The notes below the pieces were generated by a model, which did no database searches, had not been told where the DNA came from, and worked only from the letters and a program-made list of their open reading frames with translations. A DNA stretch of 9,102 nucleotides from JABWBR01 sp036741235 (GTDB lineage Bacteria > Bacteroidota > Bacteroidia > Chitinophagales > Saprospiraceae): positions 1 to 9,102 of the forward strand of contig DAINSQ010000190.1 in the NCBI GenBank assembly GCA_036741235.1, in the 5' to 3' direction. This document shows positions 1 through 7,912 of this stretch, one piece after another. How positions within the stretch are numbered: position 1 is the first letter of the stretch; each line of letters starts with the position of its first letter. A program made the translations under genes and the position numbers.

Positions 1-115
1 AACCTACAACTTACAACCTACAACCTACAACCTACAACCTACAACCTACAACGGATAACAGAAACCAACCTACAACTTACAACCTACAACTTACAACCTA
101 CAACCTACAACCTAG
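1..115. repeat. Heptamer tandem-repeat arrays (AACCTAC/AACTTAC)
   Basis: Two arrays of seven 7-bp units each, at 1-49 and 67-115, separated by a 17-bp unique spacer (50-66). Units are AACCTAC with occasional AACTTAC. Both arrays start with the order AACCTAC, AACTTAC, AACCTAC, so the second may be a partial duplication of the first. The last unit decays to AACCTAG. The left array begins at the window edge and may extend outside it. There is no conserved reading frame of interest. Similar short intergenic arrays are common in some Bacteroidota genomes (general knowledge); the function is unknown. Confidence 0.95.
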
Positions 116-180
116 ATTAGCACAATGGAACTTTTTCAACCAAAAAGCCATTTACACCAGCATAATTGAATGCTAAAACC

Positions 181-264
181 ATGAAAACACTTCACTTCCA
201 TCACATTTCCAGCCGCCTGCCCGGAGTAGAACGAGGCGGTATTGGCTGTCGACCTTCATGCTGA
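181..264 (+). CDS. Candidate His-rich leader peptide of an attenuator (27 aa)
   Basis: A short ORF from an ATG at 181 to a TGA at 262-264 encodes a 27-residue peptide beginning MKTLHFHHISSRLPG. Three of residues 5-8 are His (codons CAC, CAT, CAC at 193-204, with Phe at residue 6). The stop codon lies at the foot of a terminator hairpin (263-277). A stem pairing 213-218 (CCGCCT) with 234-239 (AGGCGG) lies inside the ORF, and its loop holds CCGGAG (221-226), which can pair with CTCCGG (269-274) of the terminator. This is the layout of a ribosome-stalling histidine attenuator. No Shine-Dalgarno is visible, which is normal for Bacteroidota. No his gene follows in the window, so the target is unknown; the next gene encodes a PcfJ-like protein. 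Translation of the ORF is inferred. Confidence 0.5.
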   Translation: MKTLHFHHISSRLPGVERGGIGCRPSC

Positions 265-287
265 ACCGCTCCGGTTCCCTTTTTTTT
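263..287 (+). terminator. Rho-independent terminator (attenuator)
   Basis: GAACCG (263-268), a CTC loop and CGGTTC (272-277) form a perfect 6-bp stem, followed by CC and eight Ts (280-287). CTCCGG (269-274) overlaps the loop and 3' arm and is complementary to CCGGAG at 221-226, so an antiterminator fold that excludes this hairpin is possible. It lies about 60 bases upstream of the next start codon, in attenuator position. Confidence 0.75.
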
Positions 288-326
288 ATTAAAAACATTA
301 CATAACCATCCTGAAGTCAATAATGA

Positions 327-342
327 CAAGGGCTAACCCTTG
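327..342 (+). promoter_or_regulatory. Small hairpin just upstream of the PcfJ-like start
   Basis: CAAGGG (327-332), a CTAA loop and CCCTTG (337-342) form a 6-bp stem ending 5 bases before the ATG at 348. It could affect ribosome access to that start. Only the pairing is seen; the role is inference. Confidence 0.3.
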
Positions 343-347
343 ATGTG

Positions 348-1732
348 ATGGAACAGTTTATGCAATTTGTCGTTGTGATAAAACTGTTTGTGCTGATCCT
401 CAAACTGATCAAGTTATCGGAAGCATCCGACAATCAGAGAAAGGCGGCAACAGCAGGGCGCGGCAATTCCCAGGCAGTCCCCTGGACGCCTCAGCAATTG
501 CCATTTGCCTGGAAGTCGCCTGCCGGGCTGTTCAACTACTTCTTTCCGAAGTATCAGTGGGCCGTTGATTATAACGAGCTGTTTTTCAAGGCCTATGTAA
601 GGCCGATGGCGGGCAGAGAGGAATTGGTCCGGGAATTATACCTGGATGCCCAACGCTTCAAAACTGGTCAAAAGGTTTATCCATTCCTGCAGGCCATCCA
701 CTTCTGGCATGACAAAAAGGCAAGCAATTCGATACTGGACTGGCGCCCGCGGAAGCAGGATTTTTCGAGCCTAAACGCCTATAACCAGGCGTTGGCTGCC
801 TTCTTGTTTGAACAGCAACCCGTGCCGGCTTATTTTGCCAACATCTGGACAGACCACCATAATGCCGGATGGCAGGAATTCAACAGGTTGCTGAGCGAAA
901 AAACCTGGAACGAGAAATCGCTTAACACGCCTGCCTTCCAGTTGTATTTTTACCTGACGCAAGGTGGGTCGCCTGCCAAAGCGCCGTTTACCGGCTGGGA
1001 AATGGGGCGGGCTGCGGCCAGGCACTTCCTGGAAACGCCGCAGGGGTATTCGCCCCGGCAAGCTTACTGGCGGGCCCTGTTGTTGGCGGAAGGCGGCGAG
1101 CGGGTGGTTGAGGCCTGGACCAAGCAGGGTTTCGCAGCGCCAGGTCACTTCGGCCATACNNNNNNNNNNCTTTCTGGCGGGATTTCTACCGGCTGATCAT
1201 CCGGGAAAAAACTACGCCAGGCAACTACGCCGTGCAGTCGCTCATCGATAAGATAGCGTATCTGTACCTGGGAGCGACCCACTACGACTATCAGTTGGAG
1301 GAAAGCTATTTCCAGGCAGAAAAGCTGACATTCAAAAGGCACGGCTGGAAAAGCCTGGTCAGGTTTGTCAACGGGCAATTCCGGTTCAAATTACCCGAGG
1401 GTATGCAGCGCCAATTCACCCAGACTACAGCCGAAGGAGAGCAATATACTTTTGTTTTCCTGGATACGCCTGCTGCGCTGGAAGAAGAAGGGCGATTGAT
1501 GAACCACTGCTTGGGCTCGGGTGAATATATCGACATGGCGTTAAACGGCGAAGGCTCAGTTTGGTCGCTGCGCAAAAAGCTGCCGACCGGCCAGGAAACC
1601 CGCGTAGCCACGCTGACGATATATCAAAACGATATCGAAGAGCTGCAAGGCTTCAACAATTCGGAAGTTGACGGAGCAATATGGCTCATGACGCAACAAT
1701 GGCTGAGATCCCCTGCATTGGTTACAGCCTGA
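348..1732 (+). CDS. PcfJ-domain protein, split by an assembly gap
   Basis: A single gene interrupted by ten Ns at 1160-1169. Before the gap, about 270 codons are open from the ATG at 348 (a GTG at 345 is also possible). After the gap the coding frame is offset: it is open from at least 1172 (FWRDFYRLIIREKT...) to the TGA at 1730-1732, 186 residues. Continuity requires a true gap length of 2 modulo 3, so the N length is arbitrary. The C-terminal part carries the PcfJ-family signature: an Ala-Leu-x-x-Glu-Gly stretch, then LMNHCLGSGEY (1496-1528), a Ser-Val-Trp-Ser-Leu-Arg strand, a Thr-Arg-Val-Ala-Thr-Leu strand and a terminal Gly-Phe-Asn-Asn. PcfJ is named after a gene of the enterococcal conjugative plasmid pCF10; its biochemical role is not established. 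Residues 4-23 are very hydrophobic and could be a membrane anchor, unless the true start differs. The rest of the N-terminal part is unfamiliar. A strong hairpin follows the stop by 6 bases. Confidence 0.8.
1160..1169. other. Assembly gap (10 Ns)
   Basis: Ten consecutive Ns inside the PcfJ-like gene. The downstream coding frame does not match the upstream frame across 10 bases, so the gap length is a placeholder. It shows that the sequence is a draft scaffold, which matters when judging the frameshift in rloB. Confidence 0.98.
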
Positions 1733-1738
1733 AAGCGA

Positions 1739-1771
1739 GACAAGGCGCGGGGCGTGTCCCTGTGCCTTGTC
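1739..1771. terminator. Strong 14-bp hairpin between convergent genes
   Basis: Bases 1739-1752 pair with 1758-1771 without mismatch (12 Watson-Crick pairs and two G-U pairs) around a 5-base loop (1753-1757). It starts 6 bases after the stop of the PcfJ-like gene and about 135 bases beyond the convergent rloB stop. Neither strand has a T-tract next to it, so it is not a canonical intrinsic terminator. It may act as a transcript 3'-end barrier or be a dispersed palindromic repeat. The remaining spacer to 1906 shows no convincing gene. Confidence 0.6.
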
Positions 1772-1906
1772 ACACTCATGCGAAGCTACCCGTTGCACTG
1801 TATGTACCCTTGGAAGTACGCATAAAACGGCGCCCATTCAAGATCCCCGATTTGTTATTTTCAGCATAAATGCCAATAGGCTCAGCAGGAGATGATAATC
1901 GCTTGA

Positions 1907-2597
1907 TCATTTGAGTTTCATTAATTCCTGAACCAAACGGTATACCAGCGTGCAGGGATTTTGTTCGGCGTAGTTTCCTCCTTTGTGGTCGGCTTCTAAT
2001 GCGCTAGCCCACTTGATGGCCTGTTCCAAATTTCCATGTACTTTCAGCAAGGCATATATACCCGGATCATTTTTTTGATACGTAAATCCTTTTCCAGTTC
2101 TCTTTGTTAAAGCTTGTTCCAGCCTGGATTGGTAGTCACGGCGAGTTCCGGCGTCCTGATAATATTCGAAATGCAATAAGTACCATAACTCGAAGGCTTC
2201 GTTTGACCAGGCACAACAAATAGGAGGCTGTATATCCCTTGCCTTGTTGATGGCATTATTGAAATTTTCAGCCGAAAAACTATCCCGGTCAAATACCGCC
2301 CAGACCTGGTCGTATTGCCTTCCAGACGCCAGTTCCCTCCGGGCCCTTATTTTTTGTATCTCCTCAATGAGGCTGAGGGTATTTTTGCCCTCCCCTTGAA
2401 TATCTACCACGGCATTTTCTAACGCGCCTTTCGGCAAATCTGCTTTCAACGCTTCAAAATACAAGGGCTCCGTTTTTTCCCCTTCGCAGACGATAAGAAA
2501 ATACTGACGCTGGTTGCGAACGCCCTTCCTTACGACGACTTTCTTTTCGCTCTAACCGCTTTTTTAAGTGGTTAGGGACTTTTTGTTTTCTAGCCAT
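1907..2597 (-). CDS. rloB: RloB family TOPRIM-like protein, frameshifted near its 5' end
   Basis: Partner of the upstream RloA ATPase. The body (2464 down to 1907) is open for 185 residues and shows RloB/TOPRIM features: a Val-Phe-Asp-Arg-Asp acidic motif, then SNEAFELWYLLHF. Reading that frame upstream of 2464, which is only a TTG (Leu), gives RQYFLIVCEGEKTEPLYF, containing the conserved TOPRIM-type Glu. No ATG, GTG or TTG start precedes it before an in-frame TAG (2554-2552). The natural start, ATG at 2597-2595 inside the end of rloA (MARKQKVPNHLKKRLERKES), lies in another frame. Removing one base, for example one G of GGG at 2523-2525, joins the two into a 229-residue protein with Glu38 and Asp103/Asp105. 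The 34-bp overlap with rloA suggests translational coupling. RloA-RloB pairs resemble AbiL-type abortive infection (family knowledge). The shift may be a draft-sequence error or a real inactivation. Confidence 0.8.
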
Positions 2598-3874
2598 GGG
2601 GTAGCAATTTTTGAAAAGTCGCCTAAATACGGAATAGCGCCGTAGCGGCCCTGGATGTAATCTTTTTCAAAGGAACGATCTTTGCGCACTGTACCTCCAT
2701 CTTCTTTATATTCTACGAGCGAATACAAAGCGGTCGCGCCTTCCTTGTTTTTTTCCACAAAATAAATTTGATCGCGCCGAAAGTTGCCGTAGCTAAGCAG
2801 GTTGGTATCGTGGGTAGCAAAAACCAATTGGGCGTTGTTAGGATTGGTCTCTACGGAGTTGAATAACCCCACCAGCGCTTTGGTAAGCAAGGGGTGCAAC
2901 TTGGCATCCAATTCGTCTACTACCAGTACCATCCCTCTCATTAGGGTATCAAAAATAGGACCCAACAAGTCAAAGATTTTGTTAGTACCGGCCGATTCCT
3001 GCTCGTCAAGGTCAAAAGCCGTCCTGCCTACAAACGTTCCAGAGACGTCGTATACTTCATGCATAGTTTTGAACCTATATAGCTTGAGGCCTTTAAGTTC
3101 AGATGTCAAGCGCAGCCGAACTGCCAGGGGCATGTTTTCGGGTAGTTTCTCCGGGCTGAATTCTTCTTCCTGGACTTGTACCTCTTCAAATCCAAGATCA
3201 AGCTTTTGTAAAAATTGAATCATGGCCGGCCTGCAACCCGAATCGTTCAACAGGCGAAAGGTTACTGCCCGGTAGTTTTCATGGTCGATGCCGGAAAGGG
3301 TGTTGCAATAGCTAAACCACTTCATGATTTTTTGGGAGATTGCGCCGTTGAATTGGTCGCATACCGCCAAAAACAAGGCATTCGCCCGGGTTTTGGACTC
3401 CAATCCCCTACCCTCCGGAAATTTCCCGGCTGATACTTCAATGGCTTCTCCATCGCGAATAAAGAGCGGTTTTTCTGCATTAACCTTTACCTGGTATAGC
3501 CATTCTGCATGTACCCTCGTAGCACTGACCTCAAAACCATAGCGATAGCGCATGCCGTCTACAAAAAAAAGGATTTCAAAAAAGCTAGGCGCCGTTGCGG
3601 TGTGTGTGTTTAAAAGGAATGGTTGTACCCTAAAAGTATCGGTTGATGACGTTTTTGCCGAGTCGCGCACCAACCGGCGCATTTCCATAAGCGCTCGCAT
3701 CAGGTTGGATTTGCCGCTCGCATTGGCGCCGTATACTACCGTACTTTTCAACAAGGTATGTTTGCCTACCGAAAAAGTATTCTCCGGATATTCCGAAACG
3801 GATGAGGCTTCCAGGCTTAAGGTAACCGGCTCTTTGAAGGAGAGGAAGTTACCTACGGTGAATTCCAGGAGCAT
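2564..3874 (-). CDS. rloA: RloA-like AAA (ABC/SMC-type) ATPase of an AbiL-like defence pair
   Basis: A 436-residue cytoplasmic ATPase of the AAA_15/AAA_21 (RloA, OLD/RecF-like) type. Starting at the ATG at 3874, it opens MLLEFTVGNFLSFKE, the usual N-terminal strand of the family. Motifs, numbered from that Met, are Walker A GANASGKS (49-56), an ABC-signature-like ESAGTNK (293-299), Walker B VLVVDELD (316-323, catalytic pair Asp320-Glu321) and an H-loop ATHD (His355). All are present, so the enzyme looks intact. A ten-residue extension from a TTG at 3904 is possible, but that codon lies inside the likely -7 box and is rejected. The start is preceded by an A-rich leader typical of Bacteroidota. 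The gene overlaps rloB by 34 bases. In such two-gene systems (AbiL; by analogy PARIS) the ATPase is thought to sense infection and control a TOPRIM effector; that role is inferred here. By eye the region is AT-richer than the genes to its right. Confidence 0.88.
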   Translation of the reverse strand: MLLEFTVGNFLSFKEPVTLSLEASSVSEYPENTFSVGKHTLLKSTVVYGANASGKSNLMRALMEMRRLVRDSAKTSSTDTFRVQPFLLNTHTATAPSFFEILFFVDGMRYRYGFEVSATRVHAEWLYQVKVNAEKPLFIRDGEAIEVSAGKFPEGRGLESKTRANALFLAVCDQFNGAISQKIMKWFSYCNTLSGIDHENYRAVTFRLLNDSGCRPAMIQFLQKLDLGFEEVQVQEEEFSPEKLPENMPLAVRLRLTSELKGLKLYRFKTMHEVYDVSGTFVGRTAFDLDEQESAGTNKIFDLLGPIFDTLMRGMVLVVDELDAKLHPLLTKALVGLFNSVETNPNNAQLVFATHDTNLLSYGNFRRDQIYFVEKNKEGATALYSLVEYKEDGGTVRKDRSFEKDYIQGRYGAIPYLGDFSKIATPWLENKKSLTT

Positions 3875-3886
3875 TTTTTTGCTTTT

Positions 3887-3909
3887 TTTGAGATATTTTC
3901 TCAAATTTA
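3887..3909 (-). promoter_or_regulatory. Candidate rloA promoter with overlapping operator-like palindrome
   Basis: On the minus strand TAAATTTG (3909-3902) matches the Bacteroidota -7 consensus TAnnTTTG, about 28 bases before the rloA ATG. No convincing -33 TTG is at the usual distance. A perfect 7-bp inverted repeat TTTGAGA-N5-TCTCAAA (3887-3905) overlaps the downstream half of this box and the expected transcription start, an ideal place for a repressor. No regulator gene is seen next to it. The palindrome could instead fold as an mRNA leader hairpin. Confidence 0.4.
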
Positions 3910-4014
3910 CAACAAATAAAGCTAAAATTCTAATTTTTTACTATATTTAATAAGTAATGATAATCTCCCCCCTTTGGGGTTCGGATGGTTATTGTTTTTT
4001 ATTATTCTTGTCCG

Positions 4015-4023
4015 CCCCCCCCC
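4015..4023. repeat. C9 homopolymer tract
   Basis: Nine consecutive Cs in the spacer between the rloA promoter region and the peptidase fragment. Such tracts are prone to slippage and to sequencing error. It is not inside a coding frame, so any effect would be on spacing. The rest of the 3910-4042 spacer shows only a weak CCCC-TTT-GGGG hairpin (3969-3979) and AT-rich sequence. Confidence 0.9.
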
Positions 4024-4042
4024 TGCAATCCCCGGTACGGCC

Positions 4043-4249
4043 TTATTGGCCTATCCAGTATTTGCGCAGGGTCAACTGTGCCGGTGTTGGATGCGGGGTT
4101 AAACTAATCTTTCCGGTTGCTTCCGTGTAGTCGAAGCCGGCTTTTGCGAGGTATTCCTTCAAGGGGGCGGCCTCGCCGCCTTCGAGGTAGGCAGCGATAA
4201 ACAACTTGATACCCGGATCTTTGGAGAACGCTGCAATGTCGTCGAACAA
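4043..4249 (-). pseudogene. C-terminal fragment resembling an M61-type peptidase
   Basis: A 68-codon open stretch whose only possible start is a TTG at 4249. It begins one base after the stop codon of the upstream dehydrogenase gene, and an in-frame TGA lies 12 bases before the TTG. The translation (FDDIAAFSKDPGIKLFIAAY, then a Glu-Tyr-Leu-Ala-Lys-Ala-Gly-Phe segment and a C-terminal Leu-Arg-Lys-Tyr-Trp-Ile-Gly-Gln) resembles the end of M61 glycyl-aminopeptidase-like proteins, which run to several hundred residues. The HExxH catalytic domain is absent from the window. The best reading is the remnant tail of a deleted or rearranged gene. A translationally coupled small protein is the alternative. 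The family assignment is from memory of the C-terminal pattern and is moderate only. Confidence 0.5.
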
Positions 4250-4250
4250 C

Positions 4251-6095
<1,845 letters not shown>

Positions 6096-6164
6096 AAATT
6101 TTTTTTTATAAAATAAAGCGTCGATAAAGTAAACCGCAAAATACATCGGCGGGTTGTTAAAAAG

Positions 6165-6229
6165 GCATCAAAATAAAGTAATGTACGGGCACTGTCAAAA
6201 TATGTGCCTTGCCGTCTTCGTTTTGATGC
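6165..6229. repeat. Nested inverted repeats in the divergent intergenic region
   Basis: A perfect 9-bp inverted repeat, GCATCAAAA (6165-6173) and TTTTGATGC (6221-6229), encloses a second, GGCAC (6188-6192) and GTGCC (6204-6208). The two centres differ by only one base (6197 and 6198). The element lies between the divergent genes starting at 6095 and 6251, so it could be a shared operator or fold as a cruciform or RNA hairpin. The right arm ends 21 bases before the ATG at 6251. No clear -7 box was recognised for either gene. Confidence 0.5.
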
Positions 6230-6250
6230 AGTTGAAAATTCGCAACCTGA

Positions 6251-7189
6251 ATGAAAAAGCTAATCCTCATCACATGTATCGGTCTGCTGGCTGCGGGCGC
6301 CTTGTACGGACAAAAGGGCGCCAGGTTCACGCCTGAGCAACTCACCCGGCTGGACACCTACGAAGACACCATTGCCCTGCTGGCCTATGCCGTAGTCAAC
6401 GATTCGCTGCCCGAATACCGCTTCGGCGCCTGCCAGAAGTTGATTACCTCCCTCAAAGAAGCCTTAAAAACGCCCAATTCATTTTATTATCCATTCAAGC
6501 GGGCGAAATCCATCTCCATACAATACCCCAGCGACAGCTCTTTCCGGGTATTTACCTGGCAGCTATATGTTGACGTCAACGAATACCGCTATTACGGCGC
6601 CATACAGAAACGCGGCAGCGAGCTCGAGTTATTTCCGTTGATCGACCGCTCGCACCAGATTGAAGAGGGCAACCTGGAGCAGATGGTATTGCCGCCGGAA
6701 CAATGGTACGGCTCGGTATACTACAACATCAGGGAATGCAAAGGTCCCAACGGCAAATACTATCTCTTGTTCGGCTATGACGGCTACCGCTTTTTCCACA
6801 AGCGAAAACTGATAGACGTGCTTAGTTTTGATGAAAAGGGACAGCCCGTCTTCGGCGCGCCGGTTTTTGTGCACAAACCCGAAGGCAAACCCCAGAGCGC
6901 AAAAAACAGAGTACTCCTGCAGTACACTGCCGAGGCTTCCGTCAAGCTCAACTACGACGAATCGTACGAACTCATCATCTTCGACCACCTCATCACCATG
7001 ATGGGGCAATACGGCGAGGGCCCCGTCAACCTGCCCGACGGCAGTTACGACGGCTACAAATTCCAGAAGGGCCTGTGGGTTTTTATCGACAAAGTATTCA
7101 ACGACTCGCAGGATCAGGCGCCTGTTCCGCAGCCGCTATTTGACGAAAAGACAAAAAAGAAAGACATCTTCGGCAATGACAAAAACTAG
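6251..7189 (+). CDS. Secreted conserved hypothetical protein
   Basis: A 312-residue protein with a signal peptide (MKKLILITCIGLLAAGALYG, probable cleavage near Gln21). I do not recognise a named domain, but the composition and motifs look like a conserved family of Bacteroidota secreted hypothetical proteins. There is an N-terminal helical part (FGACQKLITSLKEAL, about 58-72), then a beta-rich part with many aromatic residues: SSFRVFTWQLYVDVNEYRYY (95-114), WYGSVYYNI (152-160), YYLLFGYDGYRFFHKRKLID (170-189). The C-terminus is charged and Lys-rich. There is no T9SS domain and no lipobox Cys, so a periplasmic location is most likely. The gene overlaps the following hydrolase gene by 14 bases, which suggests co-transcription. 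A TAG at 7187-7189 ends it. Confidence 0.8.
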   Translation: MKKLILITCIGLLAAGALYGQKGARFTPEQLTRLDTYEDTIALLAYAVVNDSLPEYRFGACQKLITSLKEALKTPNSFYYPFKRAKSISIQYPSDSSFRVFTWQLYVDVNEYRYYGAIQKRGSELELFPLIDRSHQIEEGNLEQMVLPPEQWYGSVYYNIRECKGPNGKYYLLFGYDGYRFFHKRKLIDVLSFDEKGQPVFGAPVFVHKPEGKPQSAKNRVLLQYTAEASVKLNYDESYELIIFDHLITMMGQYGEGPVNLPDGSYDGYKFQKGLWVFIDKVFNDSQDQAPVPQPLFDEKTKKKDIFGNDKN

Positions 7190-7850
7190 TCCCGAGCCGC
7201 AGTCGCACCAACTCACAGTAGCGCGAACAGCTCGGTATTACACGCTGGGAACGCCCGGCCCGCATATCAAAACCCTTTGGATCGCCTGCCACGGCTACGG
7301 CCAGTTGGCCGGCCAGTTTATCCGCAAGTTCGAAGCCGTTTTCGACGACCACACGCTGGTAGTGGCGCCCGAGGGGCTCTCCAGGTTTTATTGGCAGGGC
7401 GTAAGCGGCAACGTGGTCGCTTCGTGGATGACCAAAGAAGACCGGCTGTCGGAAATCGACGATTACGTGGCCTATTTAACGGCTGTTTACAACCATTTCA
7501 CTGCGCTAACAAGCCCCGAAACCCGTATCGTGCTGGCCGGTTTTTCGCAGGGCTGCGCCACCCAGTTGCGCTGGATATCACGGCAACTCCCGCATTTCGA
7601 CACCTTGCTGTTGTGGGCGGGCGGACTGCCGGAGGACATCGACTACCGACCCCTGCTGCCTTATTTTGAATCCAAATCGCTACACTTTATCTACGGCCTT
7701 CAGGATGAATACCTCACGGCTGAACGTATTGCCGCGCAACGCCGGTGGCTGACCGACACCGGTTTGCCGCTGCAGGTGCATACCTTTGAGGGCAAACACG
7801 AAGTAGACCGCGAAGTGCTCCGAAAATGGGCAAAGAAATGGGTCGGTTAA
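7176..7850 (+). CDS. Alpha/beta-hydrolase, phospholipase/carboxylesterase type
   Basis: A 224-residue cytoplasmic serine hydrolase without a signal peptide. The catalytic triad is recognisable: Ser124 in the nucleophile elbow GFSQG (122-126), Asp177 in GLQDEYL (174-180) and His208 in GKHEV (206-210). CHGYGQLAG (38-46) follows an early strand and supplies the oxyanion loop, and APEGLSRFYW (64-73) is typical of the small esterases of the carboxylesterase/phospholipase-2 group. The substrate is probably a short-chain ester or thioester and cannot be fixed. The ATG at 7176 is chosen; an extension from a TTG at 7140 lies wholly inside the preceding gene. The 14-base overlap with the upstream hypothetical gene indicates translational coupling in one operon. 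Confidence 0.85.
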   Translation: MTKTSPEPQSHQLTVARTARYYTLGTPGPHIKTLWIACHGYGQLAGQFIRKFEAVFDDHTLVVAPEGLSRFYWQGVSGNVVASWMTKEDRLSEIDDYVAYLTAVYNHFTALTSPETRIVLAGFSQGCATQLRWISRQLPHFDTLLLWAGGLPEDIDYRPLLPYFESKSLHFIYGLQDEYLTAERIAAQRRWLTDTGLPLQVHTFEGKHEVDREVLRKWAKKWVG

Positions 7851-7861
7851 TCCAAATCATC

Positions 7862-7892
7862 TTGCACGCTATACGATAATTAGCGACCTTTG
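7862..7892 (+). promoter_or_regulatory. Bacteroidota-type promoter for the EEP-family gene
   Basis: TTG (7862-7864) at -33 and GACCTTTG (7885-7892) at -7 are separated by 20 bases, matching the Bacteroidota TTTG/TAnnTTTG architecture except that the first T of the -7 box is G. The predicted start of transcription lies about 14 bases before the ATG at 7913. Confidence 0.55.
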
Positions 7893-7912
7893 CGCCGCAC
7901 AACAACAATACC

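Noticed and set aside
1556..1869. Small ORFs on both strands in the spacer after the PcfJ-like gene
   Set aside because: They overlap the PcfJ C-terminal coding sequence or the hairpin and have no recognisable start context or motif.
1907..2464. rloB starting at the TTG at 2464
   Set aside because: This start removes the conserved Cys-Glu-Gly-Glu-Lys-Thr-Glu motif immediately upstream, which is clearly encoded in the same frame.
2559..2565. A-AAA-AAG slippery heptamer (minus strand) as a programmed -1 frameshift site in rloB
   Set aside because: The heptamer is in the right register of the ATG frame, but a -1 shift meets a TAA about nine codons later. The frame needed to reach the RloB body is +1, not -1.
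3969..3979. CCCC-TTT-GGGG hairpin as a terminator
   Set aside because: The stem is only four pairs, with no adjacent T-tract on either strand.
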